From: Thermoprotei archaeon
GTDB lineage: Archaea; Thermoproteota; Thermoprotei; Thermofilales; B20-G17
Assembly (NCBI GenBank): GCA_003650785.1
Contig: QMRW01000001.1
Coordinates: 1 to 46,682 of the forward strand
Reading direction: 5' to 3'
Length of the DNA stretch: 46,682 nt
Below are positions 8,522 through 17,114 of this stretch, piece by piece. Position numbers and translations under genes: made by a program. Each line of letters begins with the position of its first letter. The stretch's first letter is position 1. The notes under the pieces are model-generated. The model did no database searches, was not told the origin of the DNA, and saw only the letters and a list, made by a program, of their open reading frames with translations.

Positions 8522-8815
8522 ATGATCTCATACTGGCTTATCCATAAAATAGTTATCTTTCAAGAACTCTATCCTAAACCATAGTATTCCATTAGTATTT
8601 GAGCAGATTTGTCTCACAGCTGTACAAAGCCTGCTTGTTAGTTTTATTACTCTGTTAAATAGGACTTCTACTTCTGGCTAGTTTCTAAATTCACTAGAGC
8701 AAGAGGATGAGTATGGACTGTTGAGTTTAACTAATGTGATAACCTCTATCTTTTTGTTAATCCGGCAGTAGTTTTTATAAAGTTGACCGTAAAAACTCCT
8801 TACTTTAGTGAAAGG
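8522..8815. other. Intergenic stretch upstream of the DUF362 gene
   Basis: No gene, RNA gene or repeat could be supported in these bases. They hold the minus-strand promoter of the DUF362 gene near 8550 and, at 8769-8780, a plus-strand TATA-like box (GTTTTTATAAAG) about 36 bases before the ATG of the broken gene that follows. Confidence 0.4.
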
Positions 8816-9088
8816 ATGAATTGTAGTATTTTAAGCGAGAGCTTAAGTACTCCCAATCCTAAATCCGGTTGGGATATTCCCGATAACTGAGCATCTGCTC
8901 TGAGATATACTAAGACTGTGGAGATAATCGATCGGATAACAAGTCTGATGGAATAAGGGAGTAGGGGTTTCTCTGAACCAGCAAATGAGAGGATAGACAT
9001 AAAGCCTATTCTAAATACCGGAAGCACCCTACTTAAGGAGGCTCATGAGCTTGAGGAAGTACTTTACCGTAAGGTTATTAAGTCGTAG
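8816..9088 (+). pseudogene. Broken small gene of about 90 codons
   Basis: A promoter-like box, a GTGAAAGG ribosome-site-like stretch and an ATG at 8816 lead into a frame that has gene-like composition but is cut by TGA at 8888 and TAA at 8954 before a final TAG at 9086. The readable pieces are RYTKTVEIIDRITSLME and ERIDIKPILNTGSTLLKEA followed by HELEEVLYRKVIKS, which look like helices of a real protein. I do not recognise the family. Two different stop codons argue against recoding. The opposite-strand open frame here has a less natural composition and is taken as a shadow. The PHP gene begins 25 bases later in the same frame. Confidence 0.4.
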
Positions 9089-9112
9089 CTTATTTCACTG
9101 CTGGGCTTACTA

Positions 9113-9943
9113 ATGCAAAGCCCGAAGTGCCAAGAATCGTCAGTGAAGATTGATTTTAATGCAGTAGACTTCCATTTGCATACTATGGAAACTCCCCTTC
9201 CTGGAGATATACCAATATATGATTTAATTAGAGAGTGTAGAAGGAGAGGATTAAAGTATATATGTATCGTAGATCACTGGAGAGAGACTACGGATCCAAG
9301 TATATTTGCGGAAGAAAGAGAGTTATTGGATAATATTGATCTAGGCTTGAGAGTATACTTATCTGCAGAGGTAGAAATACTTGATGAACAAGCTAGTAGT
9401 CCAGTAAACATAGAGGATCACAAGGATATTATCAGAAAACTAGATTTCCTTTCAGCAGCTACTCATCTAGGAGAATTTTTACCCAGTATCAGAAGGAGAG
9501 AGCTCCCAGGGAGTAAGGATAAATTCATAGAATATGTACACGAGAAGTTCATGAATATAATAAAAAATAACCTTTTTAAAATGATACTACACCCCACCGA
9601 TTATGGTCTCGGTGACTGTGTTCGCTTCGGGTTATGTAAATCCTACTCTATGGATAATGTACCAGAAGAATACATGGATGAATTTGTGAAGAACGTAGTA
9701 CACTATGATAAGGTGGTACAGATCAATGAACCTACAGCATTAAATCCACCTAGGGGTTACGAGATCTTCATAAGGAAAATGGTTGAGAGGAGAGTTAAAC
9801 TCACAGTAGGCTCTGATACACATTACCTAGAGGATTGCATACTCGGAAGACATAGGAAGTGGCCAGGAGGAACGAGGAGTGCAGTTAGGGTTATAAAGAG
9901 GTGTGGTGGCGATAGAAGCCTTTTATGGATCCCTAACCACTAA
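9113..9943 (+). CDS. PHP-domain phosphoesterase
   Basis: The 276-residue protein has a PHP (polymerase and histidinol phosphatase) metal-dependent fold. The metal-binding blocks are DFHLHT near residue 19, CIVDHW around 50, the AEVEI block near 86, the SAATHLGE and ILHPTDYG histidines, and GSDTHYLED near residue 240. Members hydrolyse phosphoesters such as histidinol phosphate, 3',5'-bisphosphonucleotides or cyclic phosphates; the substrate here cannot be decided. Its length matches stand-alone PHP proteins. The first residues (MQSPKCQESSVK) look non-conserved, so a later start is possible, but no better codon is seen. It stands between the broken gene and thrS on the same strand. Confidence 0.8.
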   Translation: MQSPKCQESSVKIDFNAVDFHLHTMETPLPGDIPIYDLIRECRRRGLKYICIVDHWRETTDPSIFAEERELLDNIDLGLRVYLSAEVEILDEQASSPVNIEDHKDIIRKLDFLSAATHLGEFLPSIRRRELPGSKDKFIEYVHEKFMNIIKNNLFKMILHPTDYGLGDCVRFGLCKSYSMDNVPEEYMDEFVKNVVHYDKVVQINEPTALNPPRGYEIFIRKMVERRVKLTVGSDTHYLEDCILGRHRKWPGGTRSAVRVIKRCGGDRSLLWIPNH

Positions 9944-9973
9944 ATTCTAAATTGTTCATAGCAGATTAATACG

Positions 9974-9985
9974 ATAGAGTTTTAA
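9974..9985 (+). promoter_or_regulatory. thrS: Candidate TATA box of thrS
   Basis: AGTTTTAAAGA lies about 38 bases before the GTG start of thrS, which would leave a leader of roughly 8-12 bases containing AGAAGGTG. Confidence 0.35.
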
Positions 9986-10017
9986 AGATTGCGTGTCTTT
10001 AAGAATAGCATTAGAAG

Positions 10018-11850
10018 GTGATATCCCTGCGACTACTCCTACTCCACAGTGATTGGTTTGAATATAGACCTAGAGAGAGAGCCCTAAGAATAGCTGAACC
10101 CACTGAGAAGGAGTGGTTTAGAGTTGAGGAAGCTTTAGTAGTTATGGTAACAGTAGAAGAAGAGGATAGTGAAAATATTGTAGAGAGAGCCGTGGATGAA
10201 ATATTACAGGTTGCAGAGAAAGTTAAGCCAGAGAGAATAGTCATATATCCCTATGCACACTTAAGTGAGAAACTAGCACCACCGGAAGTAGCGATACGTC
10301 TATTGAATATACTCACTAAGAATATAGAAGACAAGGGATGGAAAGTACACAGAGCCCCTTTTGGATGGTATAAGGCCTTTAGGATATCGGTTAAGGGACA
10401 CCCTCTTGCAGAGCTATCAAGAAGGATAGTGGCAGTGAAGAAAGAAGAGAGGAAGATTCCTGAGGAAAAGAAGTACGTTATAATAGATCCTAGAGGAAAT
10501 GAGTGGGATCCCAGAGAGTATCTTGATAGACTTAATCCGGAGCTTCAAGTACTAGTTAAAAAAGAGGCTCTTAAAATGGAATTGAAGGGAGGAAAACCTA
10601 TAATCATAGATTATCTTAGAAGGTTTGGATGTGAGTGGGAGAGTACATCGGATTATGGTCATATGAGGTTTAGCCCTCACGTAGCACTGGTTTTCGACTT
10701 AGTAGCGGATTACTCTAGGAGTATAGTCAATAGCTTGGGGATACCTGTATTCGAGGTCAAAGGTACAGCTTTCTTTGATCTGAGAGAAAAACCTATCAGA
10801 GAACATGCGGAACTGTATGGTGATAGGTTATATACTATAAAGACAGATAAGGGTCCCTTAGTTCTGAGTTACGCTGCGTGTCATCAGCAGTTTTCCATAA
10901 TCAAAGATTGGGATATATCATACAAAGAACTGCCATTCGGAGCCTTTGAAATAGCGGACTCCTATAGATACGAGCAGAGTGGAGAGCTAGAACTATGCTT
11001 TAGATTGAGAAGATTCTACATGCCTGATCTGCATATATTTGTAAAGAATGAAGAAGAAGCTAAGCAGTGGGTTTTAAAAGTCCATAGAAGAATCATGGAA
11101 GAGATGGAGAAATTGAACAGAAACTATGAACTACTTATAAACATAGTAAATCCGGAACAGTTCAAGAGGTATAAGGACTTTATAGTGGACATTGCAAGAG
11201 ATGTAGGTAAACCTGTCCTAGTAGCCATATACCCTCCCGGCATAAACTACTACTGGACTATAAACATAGAGTACCATATACTAGATCTTCTTAACAGGCC
11301 TAGAGAGATAGGTACTGTTCAGATAGACATAGGAAATGCCAAGAGATTTAATATAACCTATGTAAATGAGAGAGGAGAAAAATGTTATCCAGTAATAATA
11401 CATACTGCTATAATAGGAAGCTTAGAAAGGTACATATACACCCTATTCGATACAGCATTACGCTTAAAAAAGCCCATGTTACCAGTATGGGTATCTCCAG
11501 TTCAGGTTAGAGTAGTACCCGTGAGCTTAGAGGTGATCGAATATGCTGAGGGAGTGGTAAAAGCTCTAGAGGAGGAAGGATTTAGAGTAGATATAGATGA
11601 TACTGATAGAACTCTCTCTCGAAAGATACTAGATGCTGAAAAAGAGTGGATTCCATACATAGTTGTAGTGGGTAGAAGAGAAGAAGAGAGTAAAACTATT
11701 AGAGTAAGAGTTAGGAGAAGTGGAGAAGAAATAACTATGACTGTAGATGAGTTAGCGGAATTACTGAGAAAAGAGACTAAGGGATATCCTAAGAGACCAC
11801 TATATTTTGCCAAGAGACTTAGTAAGCGACCAAGACTTATTAAAGTATAA
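10018..11850 (+). CDS. thrS: Threonyl-tRNA synthetase, archaeal type
   Basis: The 610-residue protein charges tRNA-Thr. The first 140 residues form the archaeal N-terminal editing domain, related to D-aminoacyl-tRNA deacylase, which removes serine wrongly attached to tRNA-Thr (LLLLHSDWFEY, IYPYAHLS, RAPFGWYKAF). The class II core follows, with the zinc/threonine-site cysteine block YAACHQQF, motif 2 as SYRYEQSGELELCFRLRRF, MPDLHIF, and motif 3 as IGSLERYIYTLFD. The anticodon-binding domain is at the C-terminus from about residue 480 (LPVWVSPVQVRVVPVS). The start is GTG with AGAAGGTG around it. All expected parts are present, so this is a complete single-gene ThrRS rather than the split editing/catalytic pair of some crenarchaea. 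Confidence 0.95.
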   Translation: MISLRLLLLHSDWFEYRPRERALRIAEPTEKEWFRVEEALVVMVTVEEEDSENIVERAVDEILQVAEKVKPERIVIYPYAHLSEKLAPPEVAIRLLNILTKNIEDKGWKVHRAPFGWYKAFRISVKGHPLAELSRRIVAVKKEERKIPEEKKYVIIDPRGNEWDPREYLDRLNPELQVLVKKEALKMELKGGKPIIIDYLRRFGCEWESTSDYGHMRFSPHVALVFDLVADYSRSIVNSLGIPVFEVKGTAFFDLREKPIREHAELYGDRLYTIKTDKGPLVLSYAACHQQFSIIKDWDISYKELPFGAFEIADSYRYEQSGELELCFRLRRFYMPDLHIFVKNEEEAKQWVLKVHRRIMEEMEKLNRNYELLINIVNPEQFKRYKDFIVDIARDVGKPVLVAIYPPGINYYWTINIEYHILDLLNRPREIGTVQIDIGNAKRFNITYVNERGEKCYPVIIHTAIIGSLERYIYTLFDTALRLKKPMLPVWVSPVQVRVVPVSLEVIEYAEGVVKALEEEGFRVDIDDTDRTLSRKILDAEKEWIPYIVVVGRREEESKTIRVRVRRSGEEITMTVDELAELLRKETKGYPKRPLYFAKRLSKRPRLIKV

Positions 11851-12026
11851 GTCGAATTTCTTCTCTCAATCTACTAATAATATAACTGAGCACATAATCT
11901 CAAGCGATTAGCTTACTTTGAATGGACTTATCCATAGCTTCAAGAAAGACTTAAAGATTTTGGTATTTGAATTTTGGAAGAGCTTCCAGAGTAGTAATTA
12001 TATACTTCATATAGTTCATAGACCAT

Positions 12027-13751
12027 GTGAAGAGGAAATATAGTGAAGTAAAAACTATCCTAATAGGCGGTCAAGCTGGAATGGGTATATTGTTAAGTGG
12101 AAGAGTCCTGGCTAAATTCTTTGGTAGGATGGGTCTTTATACATTCCTTCATACAGAGTATCCATCGTTAATAAGAGGAGGACATAATTTCTGCATTCTG
12201 ACTGTGGGAAATAGAAAAGTATACTCACAGAGACTCTATGCAGATACCTTGATAGCACTAGATAAGACTACACTAGAGAAGCATTTATGGAGATTAAAAC
12301 ATAATTGTCTACTTATAATAGATAAAAAGATTGAAGGAGATCTCGTTAAGAGGGATAAATTTAAAATAGTAGAACTACCACTGGATGAACTATTGGCAAG
12401 GAAGAAACTCCCATTGATAACAAAGAACATGGTGATGTTAGGATCACTAGTAGCAATCCTTGGATATGGCATAGATACAATGATAGATGTTGTTAGTAGT
12501 GTGTTTAAGACTAAGTATAAAACAGAGAATATAGAAGCTACAAAATTGGGCTATGAGTATACCCTGAAGAATTTCAAACATTTGCAGGAGACCTTTATAG
12601 ATCGGGGGGTGGAAAAGAAGATAATTATTACGTCAGGAAATGAGGCTATTGCAATAGGTGCTGTATTAGGAGGAATGAAAATATATACTGCCTATCCGAT
12701 AACTCCAGCCTCTCCACTACTGCATCTACTGGCTGCCCATCAACGAGAACTGGACATAGTAGTAGTACAGGCTGAGGATGAAATAGCGGCGATAAATATC
12801 GCTATAGGTGCTTGGTACGCTGGAGCTAGGGCTATAACTGCAACTTCAGGTCCAGGTTTCTCACTAATGTGTGAGTCCATAGGCCTAGCAGGACTTACTG
12901 AGACACCACTAGTTGTAATACTGGCTCAGAGGCAGGGTCCTAGTACAGGTCTACCCACTTATACTTCACAAAGCGATCTTAAGCTAGCCCTCCAGGCGTC
13001 ACATGGGGAATTCCCCAAAATAGTAATTGCACCGGGTGATATAGAGGAATCTCTCGTACTCACAAGTACAGCTCTAGATCTGGCTGAAAGATATCAAGTT
13101 CCTGTCATAGTCCTAGTAGATAGGTACATAGTTGAAAGTTATAAGGCTATAGATTTCCCAAATATTACCCCACTATTTGAGAGGCACTATGTAGTGGAGG
13201 AGAGGGATGTGATATTCAAGAGGTATGCTATCACTGAAAGCGGAATATCTCCTTTTGCAATTCCAGGGATGGGTAATGCACTAGTTAAGGTGAATAGCCT
13301 AGAGCACGATGAGTATGGCTTCTTCGTGGAAGAGGAGAAAGCCGTAGAGTCTATGATAGAAAAGAGACTTAGAAAGATGAGCACTATATACAGAGATTTA
13401 GGAGAATCCGATATAGCAGCTAAGACATATGGTAATGGTAGAGAAGTTATAGTAAGCTGGGGATCTACAAAAGGTCCCATACTAGAAGCTATGAACATAC
13501 TAGAGAGCAAAGGTCTTAAGATGAAGTATTTACAAGTAATCTTGCTAGCACCCTTTCCCAAAGATAAAATACGTAGGTTATTAAGAGGTTGTGAAAGAGT
13601 CTTAGTAGTTGAGAATAATGCGACAGGACAGTTCGCCAATCTATTAAAGGAGTATCTGGATGCAGAGATAATCTCTCTATTAAAGTACAATGGAAGACCC
13701 TTTTACCCTGAGGAAATTGCAGAGAGAGTAGAGGAGGTGGTAAGAAAATGA
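12027..13751 (+). CDS. 2-oxoacid:ferredoxin oxidoreductase, fused gamma-alpha subunit
   Basis: The 574-residue protein has the gamma domain first (residues 1-190, with the ILIGGQAGMGILLSGRVLA nucleotide-like loop and EYPSLIRGGHN) and the alpha domain after residue 200. The alpha domain carries the hallmark YPITPASP (residues 223-230), ATSGPGFSLMCE and an LDRYI-like segment. This fused order is that of archaeal two-subunit OFORs, which oxidise 2-oxoacids with CoA to acyl-CoA, CO2 and reduced ferredoxin. Whether pyruvate, 2-oxoglutarate or a branched acid is used cannot be told. The start is GTG; a nearby ATG is out of frame. A TATA-like run (AATTATATACTT, near 11997-12008) sits about 20-30 bases upstream. 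The beta subunit gene overlaps the end by 4 bases. Confidence 0.92.
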   Translation: MKRKYSEVKTILIGGQAGMGILLSGRVLAKFFGRMGLYTFLHTEYPSLIRGGHNFCILTVGNRKVYSQRLYADTLIALDKTTLEKHLWRLKHNCLLIIDKKIEGDLVKRDKFKIVELPLDELLARKKLPLITKNMVMLGSLVAILGYGIDTMIDVVSSVFKTKYKTENIEATKLGYEYTLKNFKHLQETFIDRGVEKKIIITSGNEAIAIGAVLGGMKIYTAYPITPASPLLHLLAAHQRELDIVVVQAEDEIAAINIAIGAWYAGARAITATSGPGFSLMCESIGLAGLTETPLVVILAQRQGPSTGLPTYTSQSDLKLALQASHGEFPKIVIAPGDIEESLVLTSTALDLAERYQVPVIVLVDRYIVESYKAIDFPNITPLFERHYVVEERDVIFKRYAITESGISPFAIPGMGNALVKVNSLEHDEYGFFVEEEKAVESMIEKRLRKMSTIYRDLGESDIAAKTYGNGREVIVSWGSTKGPILEAMNILESKGLKMKYLQVILLAPFPKDKIRRLLRGCERVLVVENNATGQFANLLKEYLDAEIISLLKYNGRPFYPEEIAERVEEVVRK

Positions 13752-14593
13752 GTATCAGTAGACTTCGTACCCACGTGAAAATCACATGGTGTCCAGGATG
13801 TGGAAATTTCGCGATAATGAACGCCTTTATAAGAGCTATTCTGGAGCTAGAATTTAAGATAAAGGACATAGTCGTTATTACTGGTATAGGATGTCATGGT
13901 AGGCTTCATGAATACCTAAGACTTAATAGCTTCCACACGATTCATGGTAGAGTATTACCACTAGCTATTGGTATAAAGCTAGCTAATAAGGATCTACTAG
14001 TAATCGGTTTTTCAGGCGATGGTGACGCTTATGCCATAGGTATAAACCACTTTATACACGCTGCTAGGAGGAACGTGGATATAAAGTATATAGTACATAA
14101 TAACATGGTATTTGGATTAACAAGGGGACAAGTATCTCCTACAAGTCCCCTTGGACTAAAGACCAAGTCTACGCCTGAAGGAAACTTTGTAAGACCCATA
14201 AACCCAATAGCATTAGCTCTAATAGCTGGTGCTACATTTGTAGCGAGAGGCTTTACAGGCGATATAGAGCATCTAACTACAGTACTTAAACAAGCACTAC
14301 TACACAGAGGATTCGCTTTTATAGACATACTTCAACCATGTGTTACCTTCTATAATACACTACCTATGTTAAGGAGGAAAGTTTACAAATTGGAGGAAAG
14401 TGGACATGATATCTCGAATTTTGATGAAGCCATGGATAGAGCTTTAGAATCTGATAAAATACCCATTGGAGTATTCTACAAAGTAAGGAGACCTACTTTT
14501 GAAGAACAGATACCACAGCTTAAGGGTAAGCCTATGAGCTTCAGAGATATCGAGATGGAGAGAGTTTTAAAATTCGTGGGTAAACTGGTATGA
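13748..14593 (+). CDS. 2-oxoacid:ferredoxin oxidoreductase, beta subunit
   Basis: The 281-residue protein is the thiamine-diphosphate-binding partner of the preceding subunit. It shows WCPGCG (Cys15, Cys18), ITGIGCHGR (Cys49) and a later LQPC cysteine. These are the four ligands of the single 4Fe-4S cluster in archaeal two-subunit OFORs. The thiamine motif is GDGDA at residues 90-94 with the paired Asn at 118-119, followed by FGLTRGQVSPTSP. No separate ferredoxin-like delta subunit is present in the operon, which fits this enzyme type. The ATGA overlap with the upstream gene implies coupled translation. The reduced ferredoxin made here could feed the NfnAB-type complex encoded 4-6 kb downstream. 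Confidence 0.93.
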   Translation: MSISRLRTHVKITWCPGCGNFAIMNAFIRAILELEFKIKDIVVITGIGCHGRLHEYLRLNSFHTIHGRVLPLAIGIKLANKDLLVIGFSGDGDAYAIGINHFIHAARRNVDIKYIVHNNMVFGLTRGQVSPTSPLGLKTKSTPEGNFVRPINPIALALIAGATFVARGFTGDIEHLTTVLKQALLHRGFAFIDILQPCVTFYNTLPMLRRKVYKLEESGHDISNFDEAMDRALESDKIPIGVFYKVRRPTFEEQIPQLKGKPMSFRDIEMERVLKFVGKLV

Positions 14594-14653
14594 TTTCCTA
14601 GATCTACTATAGAAGTTATATAGACTACATTTCTCATTAGACTGTTGGTAGAT

Positions 14654-15901
14654 ATGTACAATGGAGTATTAGACTACTTGCCCCATATTAAAGACTATAA
14701 GGCTAAGAGAGTTTCAAGCTGGGATAGAACAGGTGGTAACGAAGACTACATAAGCATAGAGAAAGGAGATACCGTCACTATAGCTGAGATAAAAGGTCCT
14801 GCTGTAATTAAGCATATCTGGATAACTATAAGCTGTAAGGATGTATACTACCTGAGGAAGATACTATTTAGGATGTACTGGGATGGAGAAAATAAACCAA
14901 GTGTGGATACGCCTATAGGAGATTTCTTCGGAATAGGTCACGGTATAGCTAAGCACTTTGCCTCACTACCTCTTACTATGACGTGTGATAAGGGATTCAA
15001 CTGCTACTTTCCCATGCCCTTTAATGATAGAGCTGTAATAGAGATAGTCAATGAATGCGACGTAGAAATAGAGAAATTTTACTACCATATCGACTACGAG
15101 GTACATAGAAGAGAGTGGAATGATGTAGGATACTTCCATGCTAAGTGGAGGAGAGAACTTACCAGAGCCTGCGAGGAAAAAATCAATCTCACAGGAGATG
15201 ACAACTACCTTATATTATACGCTGAAGGTCGTGGTCACTATGTTGGCTGTATTTTGAGTATACATGGCTTAAGACCTGGATGGTGGGGTGAGGGTGATGA
15301 TATGATATTTATCGATGGAGAGAAGTGGCCCCCCTCTCTACATGGAACTGGAACTGAGGATTATATAGGTTCAGCTTGGGGTTTTAATAGGGAATTTTAT
15401 TTCCCTCTTCACGGGTTTCCATTAAAGGGTCATGAAGATTGGACGGGTTATCACTCCATGTACCGTTTTCATTTAGAATCTCCAATACCTTTTACAAAGT
15501 CTATTAAGGTAACTATAGAGCATGGTCATGCAAACGACAGAGCAGACGATATCTCGAGCGTAGCCTATTGGTATCAAATCGAACCTCACATAGACTTCGC
15601 TCCTATGCTACCTGTAGAAAAGAGAATACCGCTCCCACTTAAATCACGAAGAGATATGCTGGAGGAGATAATTGAAGAGATAAAAAGTGCAGAGCCACAT
15701 AAGTTGAAAGAAGAACCTTGGAAATACACACACTATTTAGTCACACTAGCAAGAGATGCCGTGAAGACTAGAGGAGTAGATGCTGTAGTGAGAGAACTAA
15801 TCGAAGAAATCCTTCTCTCAGCACTGAAAAGAGGAGATATGGAAGCCGTTAGAAGAGAGCTAGTGAACATAGGATCTAGACTCTTAAATATGCTTAAATG
15901 A
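14654..15901 (+). CDS. DUF2961 protein related to glycoside hydrolase family GH172
   Basis: The protein (415 residues from the ATG) has the DUF2961 core: KGPAVIKHIWIT near the start, PIGDFFG, a MPMPF-like segment (YFPMPFNDRAVIEI), and the diagnostic GTGTEDYIGSAWG followed by HRFHLESPIPF-like MYRFHLESPIPF. Some DUF2961 proteins are now known as GH172 enzymes acting on fructose or arabinose linkages, where acidic residues of the GTGTEDY region are catalytic. No signal peptide is visible, so an imported or intracellular sugar would be the substrate. The ATG is preferred over the TTG nine bases earlier because GGTAG sits just before it. The C-terminal 80 residues are charged helices not typical of the family. 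Confidence 0.8.
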   Translation: MYNGVLDYLPHIKDYKAKRVSSWDRTGGNEDYISIEKGDTVTIAEIKGPAVIKHIWITISCKDVYYLRKILFRMYWDGENKPSVDTPIGDFFGIGHGIAKHFASLPLTMTCDKGFNCYFPMPFNDRAVIEIVNECDVEIEKFYYHIDYEVHRREWNDVGYFHAKWRRELTRACEEKINLTGDDNYLILYAEGRGHYVGCILSIHGLRPGWWGEGDDMIFIDGEKWPPSLHGTGTEDYIGSAWGFNREFYFPLHGFPLKGHEDWTGYHSMYRFHLESPIPFTKSIKVTIEHGHANDRADDISSVAYWYQIEPHIDFAPMLPVEKRIPLPLKSRRDMLEEIIEEIKSAEPHKLKEEPWKYTHYLVTLARDAVKTRGVDAVVRELIEEILLSALKRGDMEAVRRELVNIGSRLLNMLK

Positions 15902-15919
15902 CTATCCATGATCCAGAGT

Positions 15920-15931
15920 AATTTTTAAATC
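15920..15931 (+). promoter_or_regulatory. Candidate TATA box of the TlpA-CcdA pair
   Basis: AATTTTTAAATC is centred about 28 bases before the ATG of the thioredoxin-like gene, the spacing expected for a leaderless or nearly leaderless archaeal message. Confidence 0.45.
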
Positions 15932-15953
15932 TTTATAGAAGTATAGTGAAGAC

Positions 15954-16457
15954 ATGAAAGTGGTAGAGGTATTGGTATTGATAATTGCTATCATAGTTAT
16001 AATTATACTGGTAGTACCCTTTTACACTCCTCCGAGGACCTTGATATCTAAGCCGGCTCCTGATTTTGAATTTACAGATATAGAGAATAATAAGGTTAAA
16101 TTGAGCGACTTTAAAGGTAAAGTTGTACTTATAGACTTCATGACCACATGGTGTGGACCATGCAGAAAGCAGATAGAGATACTCAAAAAGCTCTGGCCTA
16201 AGTACAAGGATAAAGGAGTGGTCTTCATGAGCATAAGCGTATCAGAGCGTGATCGAGAGCGTTTACCTAGATTTTCACTTGAATATGGTATTGAGTGGAT
16301 AATAGGCGTATGTAGTGAGGCAGGAGTAAAATACGGTATTACAGCTATTCCAACACTTGTAGTAGTAGATGAGGATGGCAGAGTTGTCTTCAAGCATACT
16401 GGAGTGCTTAATGCTGATGATTTGATCAAGATTATAGACAAAGTGCTTGAGGAATAG
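15954..16457 (+). CDS. TlpA-like membrane-anchored thioredoxin
   Basis: The 167-residue protein begins with one hydrophobic helix (residues 4-23) that should anchor it in the membrane with the rest outside. The thioredoxin fold follows: a PAPDFEFTDIENNKVKLSDFKGKVVLIDF start typical of the TlpA/ResA/peroxiredoxin group, the redox motif WCGPC (Cys67, Cys70), and the cis-proline in AIPTLVVVDEDG. Such proteins reduce disulfides outside the cytoplasm, for instance in cytochrome c maturation or protein repair. The next gene encodes CcdA, the usual electron donor across the membrane, and starts 2 bases after this stop, so the two form a functional pair. Confidence 0.88.
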   Translation: MKVVEVLVLIIAIIVIIILVVPFYTPPRTLISKPAPDFEFTDIENNKVKLSDFKGKVVLIDFMTTWCGPCRKQIEILKKLWPKYKDKGVVFMSISVSERDRERLPRFSLEYGIEWIIGVCSEAGVKYGITAIPTLVVVDEDGRVVFKHTGVLNADDLIKIIDKVLEE

Positions 16458-16459
16458 TT

Positions 16460-17098
16460 ATGGATTCAGGAATACTTGTGCTAGCATTTTCAGCTGGTAT
16501 AGTAACATGTTTCTCTCCTTGTACACTACCTATGCTACCAATATACATAGCCTATCTCATAAGACTGAGAAAAGGGTCGGAGGCCACAATCTTAACAGTC
16601 TTGAAAATAGGATTAGTAGTGAGTATAGGCTCAGCTGTACTTATGATATCACTAGGACTTATAACTTCAGTACCCCTTTCGAGTATTCTAGAGATTTTCG
16701 ATTACCTTAGACTATTGCTAGTAGGTATTCTTCTATTGATGGGAGTTATATTCTTTACACCACTAGATCTTACACTACATATATCAATACCCTCTAAAGT
16801 AAAGTCCCTTCAAGTATTTCCGTTAGGATATGGTCTATTGTATGCACTAGCTTCATTACCATGTGCCTATCCTATATTTATAATGATAGTAGTAGTTGCG
16901 GCTACTACACAACTATTCTTACCAGTAATACTGCTTTATACACTAGGCTTCTCACTTTCTATCATTATGATTACATTCGTTACAGTGAAATCAACAGATT
17001 TACTGATGAGATTATATAATATACCTTATGTTTGGTTAAAAAGGGCTAGTGGTGTACTACTCATAACTTCTGCTGTGTTACTACTACTTCCAAAATAG
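16460..17098 (+). CDS. ccdA: CcdA-type thiol:disulfide electron transporter
   Basis: The 212-residue protein has six predicted membrane helices and the paired cysteine motifs of the family: CFSPCTLPMLPIY (Cys17, Cys21) in the first helix and ASLPCAYPIF (Cys135) in the fourth. CcdA and the related DsbD core move electrons from cytoplasmic thioredoxin to extracytoplasmic thioredoxin-like proteins. The partner is the TlpA-like protein encoded directly upstream. In the second motif only one cysteine is clear, where CcdA proteins often keep a single Cys in each repeat. The length matches short archaeal CcdA proteins. Confidence 0.88.
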   Translation: MDSGILVLAFSAGIVTCFSPCTLPMLPIYIAYLIRLRKGSEATILTVLKIGLVVSIGSAVLMISLGLITSVPLSSILEIFDYLRLLLVGILLLMGVIFFTPLDLTLHISIPSKVKSLQVFPLGYGLLYALASLPCAYPIFIMIVVVAATTQLFLPVILLYTLGFSLSIIMITFVTVKSTDLLMRLYNIPYVWLKRASGVLLITSAVLLLLPK

Positions 17099-17114
17099 TA
17101 ACCTATGAGTTAAT

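Noticed and set aside
8888..8956. Read-through of TGA and TAA as recoded codons
   Set aside because: Two different stop types in one short frame, one being TAA, and no recoding element are better explained by decay.
8800..9027. 75-codon minus-strand frame in the large gap
   Set aside because: No ribosome site or promoter, and its product looks like a shadow of the broken plus-strand gene.
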